From: SIG454 sp045646365
GTDB lineage: Bacteria; Bacillota; Clostridia; Monoglobales; Monoglobaceae
NCBI GenBank assembly: GCA_045646365.1
Contig: JAZRKP010000084.1
Location: 1 to 64,000, forward strand
Reading direction: 5' to 3'
DNA length: 64,000 nt
Shown here piece by piece: positions 55,704-64,000 of this stretch. The translations under genes and the position numbers were made by a program. Position 1 is the stretch's first letter; every line of letters begins with the position of its first letter. The notes under the pieces are model-generated. The model saw only the letters and a list, made by a program, of their open reading frames with translations, did not search any database and had not been told where the DNA came from.

Positions 55704-58700
55704 TTAGTATTCCTGACTTGGTTTTAATGGTCTCATACCTTCCATACTGTTCCAAAGATACATAACAAGTCTATGGCCTGTTGGAACAGTTACTGTTTTA
55801 GATAATGTCACAGGATTAACACCCAAAGCAGTCTGAGGGATTGAGGTTGCGTCTGTTCCTGTGATAGTTGAAAGCGTTACGCCGTTGTAAACCGCAAGGA
55901 TAAGCTGTGCTGTAACATTATTTCCGGCGGTGTTGTTCTTAATATCGATGCTTACAGTTACATCATTTCCGCTCTTAGATGTTTCATATTCGCCAATTAT
56001 CATCGCAACAGCTTGTGGAGTTGCTGTAACAATAACACCTTCTGCACTTTCTCTGCCCTCTGCGTTAACCGCTTTAACTGTATAGCTGTATGTTACACCC
56101 GGAATAAGGTTTGCAATATCAACATATCCCATTGATACAGGAACATAAGCTACAGGAATATCACTGCTCATAGCGTTATCGTATACTGCGACATACTTTG
56201 CTCCTGCTTCTGTTTCTGTATCTTTATGCCAGCGTATTATGGCTTTCTCTACATCATTTATTGCCTCAACGCCTACTGCCTCCGACTGCTCTTCAATCGA
56301 ATCTAATGTCCCTATTCCTTCAACTAAATTTTCGCCTGTCGGGTTTCCGTTTTCATCAAGTTCATAGCAAGCTACATCATCAATCCAGAAATCTTCAACG
56401 CTTTCTGTGAAGATAAAATGAACTACCGGAGATGTACTTTCGGCCGGAAAAACATCATGAGAGAAGTCTGTCCATTCTAAATTAGAATACACGCCACCGC
56501 CATTAGCCCATGTTCCGGCAACATTCGGTATTCTGTGGAGCTTTTCATTTGTAATGTCATAAGTTGCCATTGCTCTTGAGAATATATATCCTGCCTTATT
56601 TTTCTTTATACTGCCTGTTATACGGTATTTTTTAGTTGTATCAAGTTCAGTATCCGTTTTAAGCTCTAAATATCCGTGTTTCGTGTTAAAGCTTGCTTCA
56701 TTTGAAGAAACTCTGATTGAAGGAGCAGAGGTTCTGTATACTTTGTCATCAATTTCCAATTTCATCGGTGCTTTTGGATTACTTGCACTAAGTTTCCAGT
56801 TTCCTACACGATATTCATAACCGCTTCCTGTTGGCAGAATACCTGCTACCTGTGACTTAATGCTTCCGTCAGCATAGATAAAGTCAACTTTGTAAATCTT
56901 CTCCTGGTCTGCAGTAAAGTCTTCGTCAAGGTACTCAACCACAGCATCTGCGGTTGTATCAAAGTTTTCTGCAATAAGCTCATTTTCTTCCGCATCGTAA
57001 AGCTTAATTTCTGTTGGAGGAATTTCAGCAGGATTTCTCCATGAAACTGAAATCTGTGTTCCGCTAACCTGTGTTGCCATAAGGTTTTTTGCCAGTGTAT
57101 ACTGCTTTTCAAAGTCATTTGATGCAAGGAGTGTTGTTCCCATACCGTTAGCTGTAACATCTCCAAGTCCTGCAGACTTTGTCCAGTTATAGATTTCTAT
57201 ATTATCAAGATAAGCCTTGAATTTTCCGTCAAATACAAACATACAACCTGGTTTGAATAAACCGCCTGCTTCTGAATCAGTTATAATCGGATATTTGGAC
57301 TCAAATGTATACCAGCCAGCTTTGTCGCCTGTTCCTTCGATAACTGTCCATCTATCTTTACAAGCACCTGCCAGTGTGAAGCCATCAGCCGATGTTCCTG
57401 ATACAGTTGTATAATATACAGATGCCCATCTGCTGCCTGCACCGTTAGTCGGCCAGAGCTGCATATTTCCGCTTGCATTTTCTTCAACATAAAGTGAAAA
57501 TTTGATACCATACGGTGTGTCATCTTCCATATCAAAGTCTGTCTCACCGCTACCTAAACCAACAAGACCGTTTGTTGAATCAATATAAATTGAACGCTCA
57601 CCTGAAAATGCACGGGCAGTTGTTATTCCGTAAAATCCGTTTGCTCCATTATTCGGGTTAGGTGTTAACTTAATTCCTGTTGTTATTAGGTCCTCTTTCT
57701 TAGGAGCTTCAACCTGCGGAAGACTTGGCTTTTCAAAATCATTTGACGCAAGGAGTGTTGTTCCCATACCGTTAGCTGTAACATCTCCAAGTCCTGCAGG
57801 CTTTGTCCAGTTATAGATTTGAATATTGTCAAGATATGCCTTAAATTTTCCGTTGAAAGTAAACATATTCCCCGGCTTAAAGGCACCGCCTGATACTGTA
57901 TCGGTTATAATCGGATATGTAGATTCAAATGTGTACCAACCTGCTTTGTCACCTGTTCCTTTAGTAACATTCCATCCTGATGCAGCAGCACCGGCTAATG
58001 TCAAGCCATCGGCAGATGTTCCCGATACTGTTGTATAATATACTGATGCCCATCTGCTACCTGCACCGTTACAAGGCCAGAGCTGAATGCTTCCGCTTTG
58101 ATTTTCTTCAATATATATTGAAAATTTTATACCGTAAGGTGTATTATTTTCCATACCAAAGTCTGTGTCACAGCTTCCTAAACCAACAAGACCATTTGTT
58201 GAATCAATATAAAGAGAACGCTCACCGGAATATGCACGGGCTGTTGTTATACCATAAAATCCGTTTGCTCCGTTGTACTGGTTAGGTGTTAAGTTGACTC
58301 CTTTTGTTATTAAGTCTTCTTTTTTAGGTGCTTCAACCTGCGGAAGCTTTTCTCCGTCAAAATCCTGAACAAATACCGGAGTTTCTCCTCTTGTTCCGCT
58401 GTTCTGTGCTGTTGTATAGCCAGTCCACTCATATACATTTATATTGTCAAGGCGAATACTGAATTTCCCGCAGGCATTAGTCGGGTCAACATTCCACATA
58501 TAGCCTTTACCAAAACCTACAACACTGTTAAAGTTTTTCTTTTCACTGATAATTGCAGTCTTATTCCATACTCTGTACCAGCCTGCTTTGTCACCCTCTG
58601 TTATTTTTTCAACTCCCCAACGGGCTCCGTTAGTGTCGCCCGCATAAAGTCCGTTTTCGCCATAGTTTAATGAAGCGTAATAAACTGTCGGATATGTTGA

Positions 58701-59036
58701 ATTATCCTTTCCTGTTGGTTTAAGCCATAATTTCCCCGATGTCCAACTGTCAACATAAATGTAAAATTCTAATCCGTAAGCTTTTGTCGGATCCATTTTA
58801 AAGTCCCCAACAGGATCACCAAGCCAAATACCGCCACTACCGTTTGCATTGATTTTAACGCTTCTGCTTCCGTTGTATGCATAATCTGTTGCGTACTCAA
58901 CCGTACACCCATTACTGTAATCAACATAAAGTCCGTCGATTACACCTTTGTCAGCCGCCATAACGCTCATTGGCACAAGGCTTACAAGCATTATTACGGC
59001 GATAACCATTGACATAAATCTTGTTACTTTTTTCAT
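55704..59036 (-). CDS. Secreted multi-CBM/FN3 surface protein with shared C-terminal tag
   Basis: The 1110-residue protein has a signal peptide (about 1-28), three related CBM-like modules (about 30-210, 236-430 and 445-640), a fibronectin III-like domain, a fourth CBM-like domain, another FN3-like domain, and a final region ending RLVMYLWNSMEGMRPLKP, the best example of the shared signature. No catalytic residues are recognised. It most likely binds glycan at the surface and presents it to the two GH42-like enzymes encoded next. Modules 2 and 3 are nearly identical in DNA at 624-bp spacing. AAAGGAG precedes the start. Confidence 0.75.
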   Translation of the reverse strand: MKKVTRFMSMVIAVIMLVSLVPMSVMAADKGVIDGLYVDYSNGCTVEYATDYAYNGSRSVKINANGSGGIWLGDPVGDFKMDPTKAYGLEFYIYVDSWTSGKLWLKPTGKDNSTYPTVYYASLNYGENGLYAGDTNGARWGVEKITEGDKAGWYRVWNKTAIISEKKNFNSVVGFGKGYMWNVDPTNACGKFSIRLDNINVYEWTGYTTAQNSGTRGETPVFVQDFDGEKLPQVEAPKKEDLITKGVNLTPNQYNGANGFYGITTARAYSGERSLYIDSTNGLVGLGSCDTDFGMENNTPYGIKFSIYIEENQSGSIQLWPCNGAGSRWASVYYTTVSGTSADGLTLAGAAASGWNVTKGTGDKAGWYTFESTYPIITDTVSGGAFKPGNMFTFNGKFKAYLDNIQIYNWTKPAGLGDVTANGMGTTLLASNDFEKPSLPQVEAPKKEDLITTGIKLTPNPNNGANGFYGITTARAFSGERSIYIDSTNGLVGLGSGETDFDMEDDTPYGIKFSLYVEENASGNMQLWPTNGAGSRWASVYYTTVSGTSADGFTLAGACKDRWTVIEGTGDKAGWYTFESKYPIITDSEAGGLFKPGCMFVFDGKFKAYLDNIEIYNWTKSAGLGDVTANGMGTTLLASNDFEKQYTLAKNLMATQVSGTQISVSWRNPAEIPPTEIKLYDAEENELIAENFDTTADAVVEYLDEDFTADQEKIYKVDFIYADGSIKSQVAGILPTGSGYEYRVGNWKLSASNPKAPMKLEIDDKVYRTSAPSIRVSSNEASFNTKHGYLELKTDTELDTTKKYRITGSIKKNKAGYIFSRAMATYDITNEKLHRIPNVAGTWANGGGVYSNLEWTDFSHDVFPAESTSPVVHFIFTESVEDFWIDDVACYELDENGNPTGENLVEGIGTLDSIEEQSEAVGVEAINDVEKAIIRWHKDTETEAGAKYVAVYDNAMSSDIPVAYVPVSMGYVDIANLIPGVTYSYTVKAVNAEGRESAEGVIVTATPQAVAMIIGEYETSKSGNDVTVSIDIKNNTAGNNVTAQLILAVYNGVTLSTITGTDATSIPQTALGVNPVTLSKTVTVPTGHRLVMYLWNSMEGMRPLKPSQEY
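57116..57714 (-). repeat. Direct repeat unit, CBM module 3
   Basis: Highly similar to 57740-58338, offset 624 bp (208 codons), for example the shared run from GTGTTGTTCCCATACCG onward. The two units are almost adjacent. Confidence 0.75.
57740..58338 (-). repeat. Direct repeat unit, CBM module 2
   Basis: Partner of the unit at 57116-57714. Differences are scattered substitutions, many at third codon positions. Confidence 0.75.
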
Positions 59037-59077
59037 TTTAAAAACTCCTTTTTAAATAGATTTATATAAATTTTAAA

Positions 59078-61636
59078 TTATTCTTCAAAGTTTCTGTAAA
59101 TATAAATTCCAATTACCTTTGATTTTGAAATATCTGCTATAACATAGTCATCTTTCGTCAGGTCACTTGTTGAGCCGGCTTTAAGCTCGTCACGCTTTAC
59201 GTCATAAATCATAACAGGAACGCTTTTCTCAACCTTTAACGCTGTCCTTCTTGACCCTTCAATCAATATTCTCTCACCCTGCGCATCTGCCTTTATAAGC
59301 TTTCCTTTAACTGTTGTGTAGGTATGCAAATCCGCCGGAGTATCAGGAATTTCCTTGTCTGCTATGTTATACATTTTTTCTACATTATCTATATAACCCT
59401 TTGCATTAACATGGATTCTTACAATGTCGCCGGGATTGATATTTGCAATAAGCTCCTCGCTCTCTGCCGGAATAGAAAGCCCTAAATAGGTTGAGGAGGC
59501 AACCGTAATTTGCGGAGTCACTGTTCCCTCGCCGTCAACCGCCGCACCAATTTCGCGGACAAAGTACAATGAATATCCAACTTTCTTACTGGTTGATTTA
59601 TCCCGTCTTACTAATGCAATATCCAAAAATCCGAACTCATCAACTCCGTAACCTGTATAGGATGTTATTTTTTCGTCAGTGGAAAATGAATAGTTATTAC
59701 CTATATCATACAAATCCTCATTTTCAAGCTCTTCTGAAGGAATCACGAACACCACTGTGTCACCTGTCATAAAGTGATAGCTATCAAAAGATGTGTTGTT
59801 ATAACGCCAGCTTCTTCCCTCTTCATTTCTCGTCATTGTAAGTCTTTCTTCGTTTACATCTTCGGGATACAACACAGGAAATTCAATATGCTTGATTTTG
59901 CCTGTATTGTCAAGCTCATAGCCGATAATATTTCCTATATTATTATCAGCCTCCGCTTTTGTCATTTCTGCAGTCAGTCTGCCTCGGTCATTTACCTTAA
60001 CCTTATCGCAAAGGGTAATGTTTCTCCATTCACCGTCAGCACAGAACAGTCTAAGCGCAAACTCTGAGTCCATTCCTCCTGACAGCAGAACAGCTTTTCT
60101 TAAATAGCCATAATTAAGCTCCGTATCTCCTGCAACTTTAGCGCCGACAACCTTACCGTTTACATCAAGATAAAGCTCATATTTTCTGACTGGTGTTATT
60201 GTCTGGGCAAAGTTTTCACCCTTCACATTTGCCTTTAAATATGTGTCGGACAGTTCAAAGACAACATCCTCCGCCATAATTTCTTTGTTCTTTCCGTTAT
60301 AACCTGTTACTGTTACAGTTGATTTATCTCTCGTTATATGAATCTCAATATTTTTATTTTCTCCGCTCTTTGACTCAAACACGCTTAAAACATCGCCTGT
60401 CTGAACATCGTTTATAGAAACCTTTTCACCTTCTAAGAAAAAGCTTATGTTATCATTTTCGCTGTTATATTTCTCAAGTTCCAGGTTCTCCATAACATTT
60501 TCAAACTTGGTATATTCATTGTTTATAAGCATATTGGTCGGAGAAACTGATGAAACAATCATAACCTTATAAACATTGAGCTTGATTACATCAATAACCT
60601 TATCCCCATCGTTATCTATCAAAATAACTTTTCCATCGGGAGCATAAAAATCTTCCGATGAATAGTCGCTGTAAATCATATTATTATATAATAATGAAAC
60701 AGACGCTTTAATTGATACCTTTTTCGCCCTAACAGAGCTGTCATTTTCGTAATATTCGATACTTCTTATATTCGGGGAAACCGAGTCAATATTCTCTGTG
60801 TCAATTTCAACTATTTCGCTTTTGAAATGGTTTTTAGCATATATAACATTAAACTCATTTCCCTCAATCCGCTGAACAAAAGCCGTAACACGCTGACCAA
60901 GCTTATCATACAAAATACCATTGGAGTCTTTATAGATTTTCCCGTCTATCATAACATAGCCAACTTTAGCTGTTCTCTCTCCGTAAATATCACTTGTATG
61001 GTTTGCTGTAACAATACCGTCAATCTCATAAATACTGCGATATGCCATTAAAACCGTGACATCTTCATATTCTGAGTAATAATGCATATTATCCTCGCCT
61101 GTTTTAAAGCCGTCAACCTCAGCAATTCCCACTGATATAGCGTTATATAAAAGCTTATAAGCCTCGTCAACTGACATTTCTTCATCGTTTATTTCAACGC
61201 CCTTTGTAAGACCAATTTTCATCGCCTTTGTTGTATATCCCATTGGATATCCGCCCATTTTAAGGCACAATTCCTTGTACCCCAAAAGACACATTGCCAT
61301 TTTAACAGCTTCCTCACCTTTTAGCGTATCGCTTGCCGACACTGAAGATGAACTGTCTATAATTCCCATAGCCTCGGCAGTTTTAAGGGCATCTTCGCTG
61401 TATTCACTTGTATATTTATTATCATAAGCCATATTGAGGAGGAAGTTTATAAAAGTACTTTTGCTCATGGTGTCAAAAAATTTGTTTTCCTCTTCATAAC
61501 CTCGAACAATCCCTAACCCTTTTAATGTCTCCAGCCGTGACTCATCGTTATACACCTCTGTTGCGACTGAATTTACGCAAAACAAACCAAGGAGCATTGT
61601 TGTTATTATAAAAATACTCGTTATTTTCTTTAACAT
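59078..61636 (-). CDS. Large SLH-like surface protein (pair member 2, operon 2)
   Basis: The start is placed at 61636, with GGAGGG six bases upstream; a longer frame to 61696 lacks a site. The 852-residue product has a signal peptide (about 1-26), degenerate N-terminal SLH-like repeats (SRLETLKGLGIVRGY and the ALKTAEAMGIIDS segment), the GGYPMGYTTKAMK segment, and then a long series of beta strands. It resembles the protein at 18700 in length, layout and gene position 11 bp after a Gly-linker SLH gene. No enzyme motif is seen. A surface scaffold or sensor is possible. Confidence 0.7.
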   Translation of the reverse strand: MLKKITSIFIITTMLLGLFCVNSVATEVYNDESRLETLKGLGIVRGYEEENKFFDTMSKSTFINFLLNMAYDNKYTSEYSEDALKTAEAMGIIDSSSSVSASDTLKGEEAVKMAMCLLGYKELCLKMGGYPMGYTTKAMKIGLTKGVEINDEEMSVDEAYKLLYNAISVGIAEVDGFKTGEDNMHYYSEYEDVTVLMAYRSIYEIDGIVTANHTSDIYGERTAKVGYVMIDGKIYKDSNGILYDKLGQRVTAFVQRIEGNEFNVIYAKNHFKSEIVEIDTENIDSVSPNIRSIEYYENDSSVRAKKVSIKASVSLLYNNMIYSDYSSEDFYAPDGKVILIDNDGDKVIDVIKLNVYKVMIVSSVSPTNMLINNEYTKFENVMENLELEKYNSENDNISFFLEGEKVSINDVQTGDVLSVFESKSGENKNIEIHITRDKSTVTVTGYNGKNKEIMAEDVVFELSDTYLKANVKGENFAQTITPVRKYELYLDVNGKVVGAKVAGDTELNYGYLRKAVLLSGGMDSEFALRLFCADGEWRNITLCDKVKVNDRGRLTAEMTKAEADNNIGNIIGYELDNTGKIKHIEFPVLYPEDVNEERLTMTRNEEGRSWRYNNTSFDSYHFMTGDTVVFVIPSEELENEDLYDIGNNYSFSTDEKITSYTGYGVDEFGFLDIALVRRDKSTSKKVGYSLYFVREIGAAVDGEGTVTPQITVASSTYLGLSIPAESEELIANINPGDIVRIHVNAKGYIDNVEKMYNIADKEIPDTPADLHTYTTVKGKLIKADAQGERILIEGSRRTALKVEKSVPVMIYDVKRDELKAGSTSDLTKDDYVIADISKSKVIGIYIYRNFEE

Positions 61637-61647
61637 ATTACGCCCTC

Positions 61648-63339
61648 CTATCTTGAAATTCCGTAAATCATCATCACAGCTTCGGCTCTTGAACACATAC
61701 GCTTCGGTTCAAAGTTGCCTGCTCCGGTTCCGTTTATTTTGCCTGCACGGTAAAGCTCTTTAACCGCATCCTTGGCGTAATCGGAAATCATCATTTCATC
61801 ACCAAAGTTTGCATATTCTCTGATATTTGCAACATCTTTTCCAACAGTTTTCATTGCACGGATTGAAATAAGAACGGCATCCTGTCTTGTTATCCCTGCG
61901 TGAACACCGAAAATTCCCAGATCATCACCTGTTACAATACCCTTCTCAAAAGCTGAACTTACATATGGATAGAACCAGTCACTTTCGAAAACATCGTAGA
62001 AATGACTCTGCGCTTTTTCATCTTCAAGTCCGAATGCAGTTATTATCATTTTAACAAACTCTTCACGGGTTACTGTTCTGTCAGGAAGAAACATTCCATT
62101 TCCAACACCGGAAACAACTCCCATTTCCTGCATTTCAGAAATCGCACCATACGCCCAATGATTCTCGGAAACATCGCTAAATTTTGCAACTGTCGAAACA
62201 GCTGCCTCTTCTTGCTCATTCTTTGGAGTTTCTTCTATGGCGAAATTATTCTTAGCAGGAGCTTTTCCGCCTGAAGAACCGCCGCCGCCCGACGAGCCTC
62301 CTCCGCCACCGCCTGAACCGCCTGACGGTTCTGTTTTAACGGCGGACTTCAATGCTTCAAGAAACAACTTTACGGTATAAGGTTTGCTTTCGGATATATC
62401 ATCAATAAGCTTTGCATTAACTTTTGAATCTGCTGACTTTTTGTATGTTTTATATTCCTCAGTTTCATCTATTTCAAGAATTGCCGAATAGCCTTTAATC
62501 TTATCCTCTATATTTGAAATTCTTGCATTATTTATAATATAAAGAGCTGATACCTTTCCGTACATTTTTTCCATATCATAGACAGAATCATAAGGTGCAT
62601 TCTTTAAAACAGCCTCTTTAAGCCATGCTTTTTTTGCACTATCCCTGATATCTTCAAATTCAACATTTCCAAAGGTGAAGTTCTGTCTTTCCACCATTTC
62701 TCCGCCGAGGCTTTCATCTCCACCATTAACTATCGCCAACACTTCCGCCTCATTGTATGTTCCAGCAAACTCTTCTTCTGTTAATGTCTTATTCGCACCA
62801 AGCTCAACAATCTTATCGCAAATCGCATTCTTAATTTTTTCGTCATAGCCTGCATATTCATCAAAATTAACACCAATGGTTTTAAGTATTGCTCTGTTTT
62901 CCGTATCGCTTAATTCATTTTCTATCAATTCTGAAGCAGTATCAGTTTCTTGCAGAATTAAAACTATCCTGTCTATAAATTCATTTCTGTCCTCTTCGCT
63001 TGCATAGACAAATTCTTCAAAAAACATTTCATAGCCATCAGATATACGGATTTTATATGTTCCGGTTTCCTTAAGCCCAAATGAAAAATCAAATTTATTA
63101 TCAAATGAAAACGGGATTTCTCCAAAGCCGGCTATATCTGAAAATGCAGGTTTTGCTACCTCATTTTTATATACTTCGTATGTAATCCTTTCTCCGTTGT
63201 CCCAGCTACCCGATACCGTCACTATCCCCTCTGACAGGGTTATTTTTTCTATCGTAGTGTCTGCAAAAACACCACTTTGAAGCACAATAACACTGACCAG
63301 CAGAACAATCATCGGCAATCCAAATTTTTTCATTCTCAT
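61648..63339 (-). CDS. SLH-anchor protein with Gly-rich linker (pair member 1, operon 2)
   Basis: The 563-residue protein has a signal peptide (about 1-26), an Ig-like beta domain (IVTVSGSWDNGERITY, resembling those of the GH42-like protein at 52476), a helical region, a Gly/Ser linker of about 22 residues (about 342-363), and three C-terminal SLH repeats starting near KFSDVSENHWAY, HFYDVFESDWFYPY and NFGDEMMISDYAK. It is the first gene of operon 2 and should be its main wall anchor. Two Met codons at the start are possible. Confidence 0.85.
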   Translation of the reverse strand: MRMKKFGLPMIVLLVSVIVLQSGVFADTTIEKITLSEGIVTVSGSWDNGERITYEVYKNEVAKPAFSDIAGFGEIPFSFDNKFDFSFGLKETGTYKIRISDGYEMFFEEFVYASEEDRNEFIDRIVLILQETDTASELIENELSDTENRAILKTIGVNFDEYAGYDEKIKNAICDKIVELGANKTLTEEEFAGTYNEAEVLAIVNGGDESLGGEMVERQNFTFGNVEFEDIRDSAKKAWLKEAVLKNAPYDSVYDMEKMYGKVSALYIINNARISNIEDKIKGYSAILEIDETEEYKTYKKSADSKVNAKLIDDISESKPYTVKLFLEALKSAVKTEPSGGSGGGGGGSSGGGGSSGGKAPAKNNFAIEETPKNEQEEAAVSTVAKFSDVSENHWAYGAISEMQEMGVVSGVGNGMFLPDRTVTREEFVKMIITAFGLEDEKAQSHFYDVFESDWFYPYVSSAFEKGIVTGDDLGIFGVHAGITRQDAVLISIRAMKTVGKDVANIREYANFGDEMMISDYAKDAVKELYRAGKINGTGAGNFEPKRMCSRAEAVMMIYGISR

Positions 63340-63706
63340 TTTCCATTCTTTCCTTTCTTTTATAATTTAAAAATATTCACAAATCGTTTTAATAAAAAAT
63401 TTTCTAAATCAGGTTTTAATATGCATTTAACACAATTTTTATTAAAATTTACAGATTTTGCAACTATTTTATATATAACTTTTGTTTCATTATAATATCA
63501 TTTATCTTTCTCAGTCAATACATAAATCGTGAAAAAATATGCACAAATGTTATTTGAACTCTTCTGCGACTATTTTACTTAAACCATAACCCTCGCTCAC
63601 TAAATTATTTATAAATCTTTGCTTCATTTTCTATATAGTTTAACTCTTTACAAAATGCATAAATCGTGATAGAATATATAAAAATACGACTTTGGAGGTC
63701 TATTTT
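63340..63706. promoter_or_regulatory. Divergent regulatory region of operon 2
   Basis: The 367-bp gap has a minus-strand promoter TTGACT (63513-63518), 18 bp, TATAAT (63489-63494) for operon 2, and a plus-strand promoter TTTACA (63647-63652), 17 bp, TAGAAT (63670-63675) for the AraC gene. The direct repeat CATAAATCGTGA occurs at 63521-63532, next to the -35 of operon 2, and at 63658-63669, inside the spacer of the AraC promoter. These are probable regulator sites. Confidence 0.65.
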
Positions 63707-64000
63707 ATGATTTTTTATAACAGTTTTGCCAAAAATTATCCCCTAATCTGTCGCATAACAAGTCTTGAAGTTTCTTCAGATATTTCTGTTGTTGAAATTG
63801 GATATAACCGCACTCCTGCAGATTTCTATCAAAAAATGAAAAGAGATACTTATATTCTCCATTACATAGAGTCTGGGAAAGGGACTTTTATGGATACTCC
63901 ATTTGATAAATCAAACGGATATCTTGTTGTTCCCAAAGAAAACGAAATCATTATTTCTGACTCGGAAGAGCCGTACGAGAGCTATTGGATTATGTTCAGA
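63707..64000 (+). CDS. AraC-family regulator, N-terminal part, cut by window edge
   Basis: ATG at 63707 follows TTGGAGG. The 98 visible codons give a cupin-like sensor domain with DTYILHYIESGKGTFMD and LVVPKENEIIISDSEEPYES, ending YWIMFR, as in the sensor half of AraC regulators. The DNA-binding half lies beyond the window. It is divergent from operon 2, and the repeated CATAAATCGTGA sites suggest it controls both directions. Confidence 0.75.
   Translation, partial: MIFYNSFAKNYPLICRITSLEVSSDISVVEIGYNRTPADFYQKMKRDTYILHYIESGKGTFMDTPFDKSNGYLVVPKENEIIISDSEEPYESYWIMFR

Overview
The window is AT-rich DNA that looks like a strictly anaerobic, Gram-positive-type bacterium of the class Clostridia, probably from a gut or other polysaccharide-rich anoxic habitat. 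The reasons are strong AGGAGG-type ribosome binding sites, S-layer homology (SLH) proteins instead of SusC/SusD pairs, a glycyl radical enzyme with its activase, and AraC-type regulators placed beside carbohydrate operons. I cannot name the genus. No rRNA, tRNA or CRISPR array was seen.

Layout. 1-1402: accessory edge with the start of an IS256-type transposase, a PIN-domain toxin-antitoxin-like pair, and copy A of a dispersed repeat. 1560-27423: carbohydrate operon 1, thirteen genes on the minus strand, divergent from an AraC regulator at 27534. It starts with an intracellular beta-propeller glycosidase, then a secreted clan GH-A glycosidase with a CBM9-like end, two SLH proteins, a second secreted glycosidase, two surface proteins made of GLUG-like modules, and an alkaline phosphatase. 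Intracellular enzymes follow: a GH110-like galactosidase, a GH63/MGH1-like enzyme, a sialidase-fold protein, a DapA/NanA-type aldolase and an FGGY kinase. 28320-29430: gene graveyard with repeat copy B. 29429-33473: an AraC regulator divergent from a three-gene sugar oxidation/isomerisation operon (Gfo/Idh/MocA, hydroxypyruvate isomerase-like, Gfo/Idh/MocA). 33480-40650: accessory island with a truncated GH88 fused to the repeat tail, a serine beta-lactamase-fold hydrolase, a glycyl radical enzyme and its activase divergent from a third AraC regulator, an AraC remnant and repeat copy C. 40650-63339: carbohydrate operon 2, eleven genes on the minus strand, divergent from a fourth AraC regulator cut by the right edge. 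It starts with an SLH pair paralogous to that of operon 1, then a multi-CBM protein, two secreted GH42-like enzymes, and intracellular GH65 phosphorylase, MBL hydrolase, PHP phosphatase, EutH-like carrier, GH30 and GH28-like enzymes.

How it may work. Each large operon combines surface proteins, secreted glycosidases and intracellular enzymes that finish the oligosaccharides, under one local AraC regulator. The same adjacent SLH gene pair occurs in both. Six otherwise unrelated secreted proteins share a C-terminal signature, a short beta-rich end closing with a Trp (or Phe)-Asn/Asp-Ser-Leu-like motif and a Pro. This suggests a common surface-assembly or attachment system, which is the most interesting possibility here but is inference. 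Apart from the EutH-like protein, no importer is encoded in the window.
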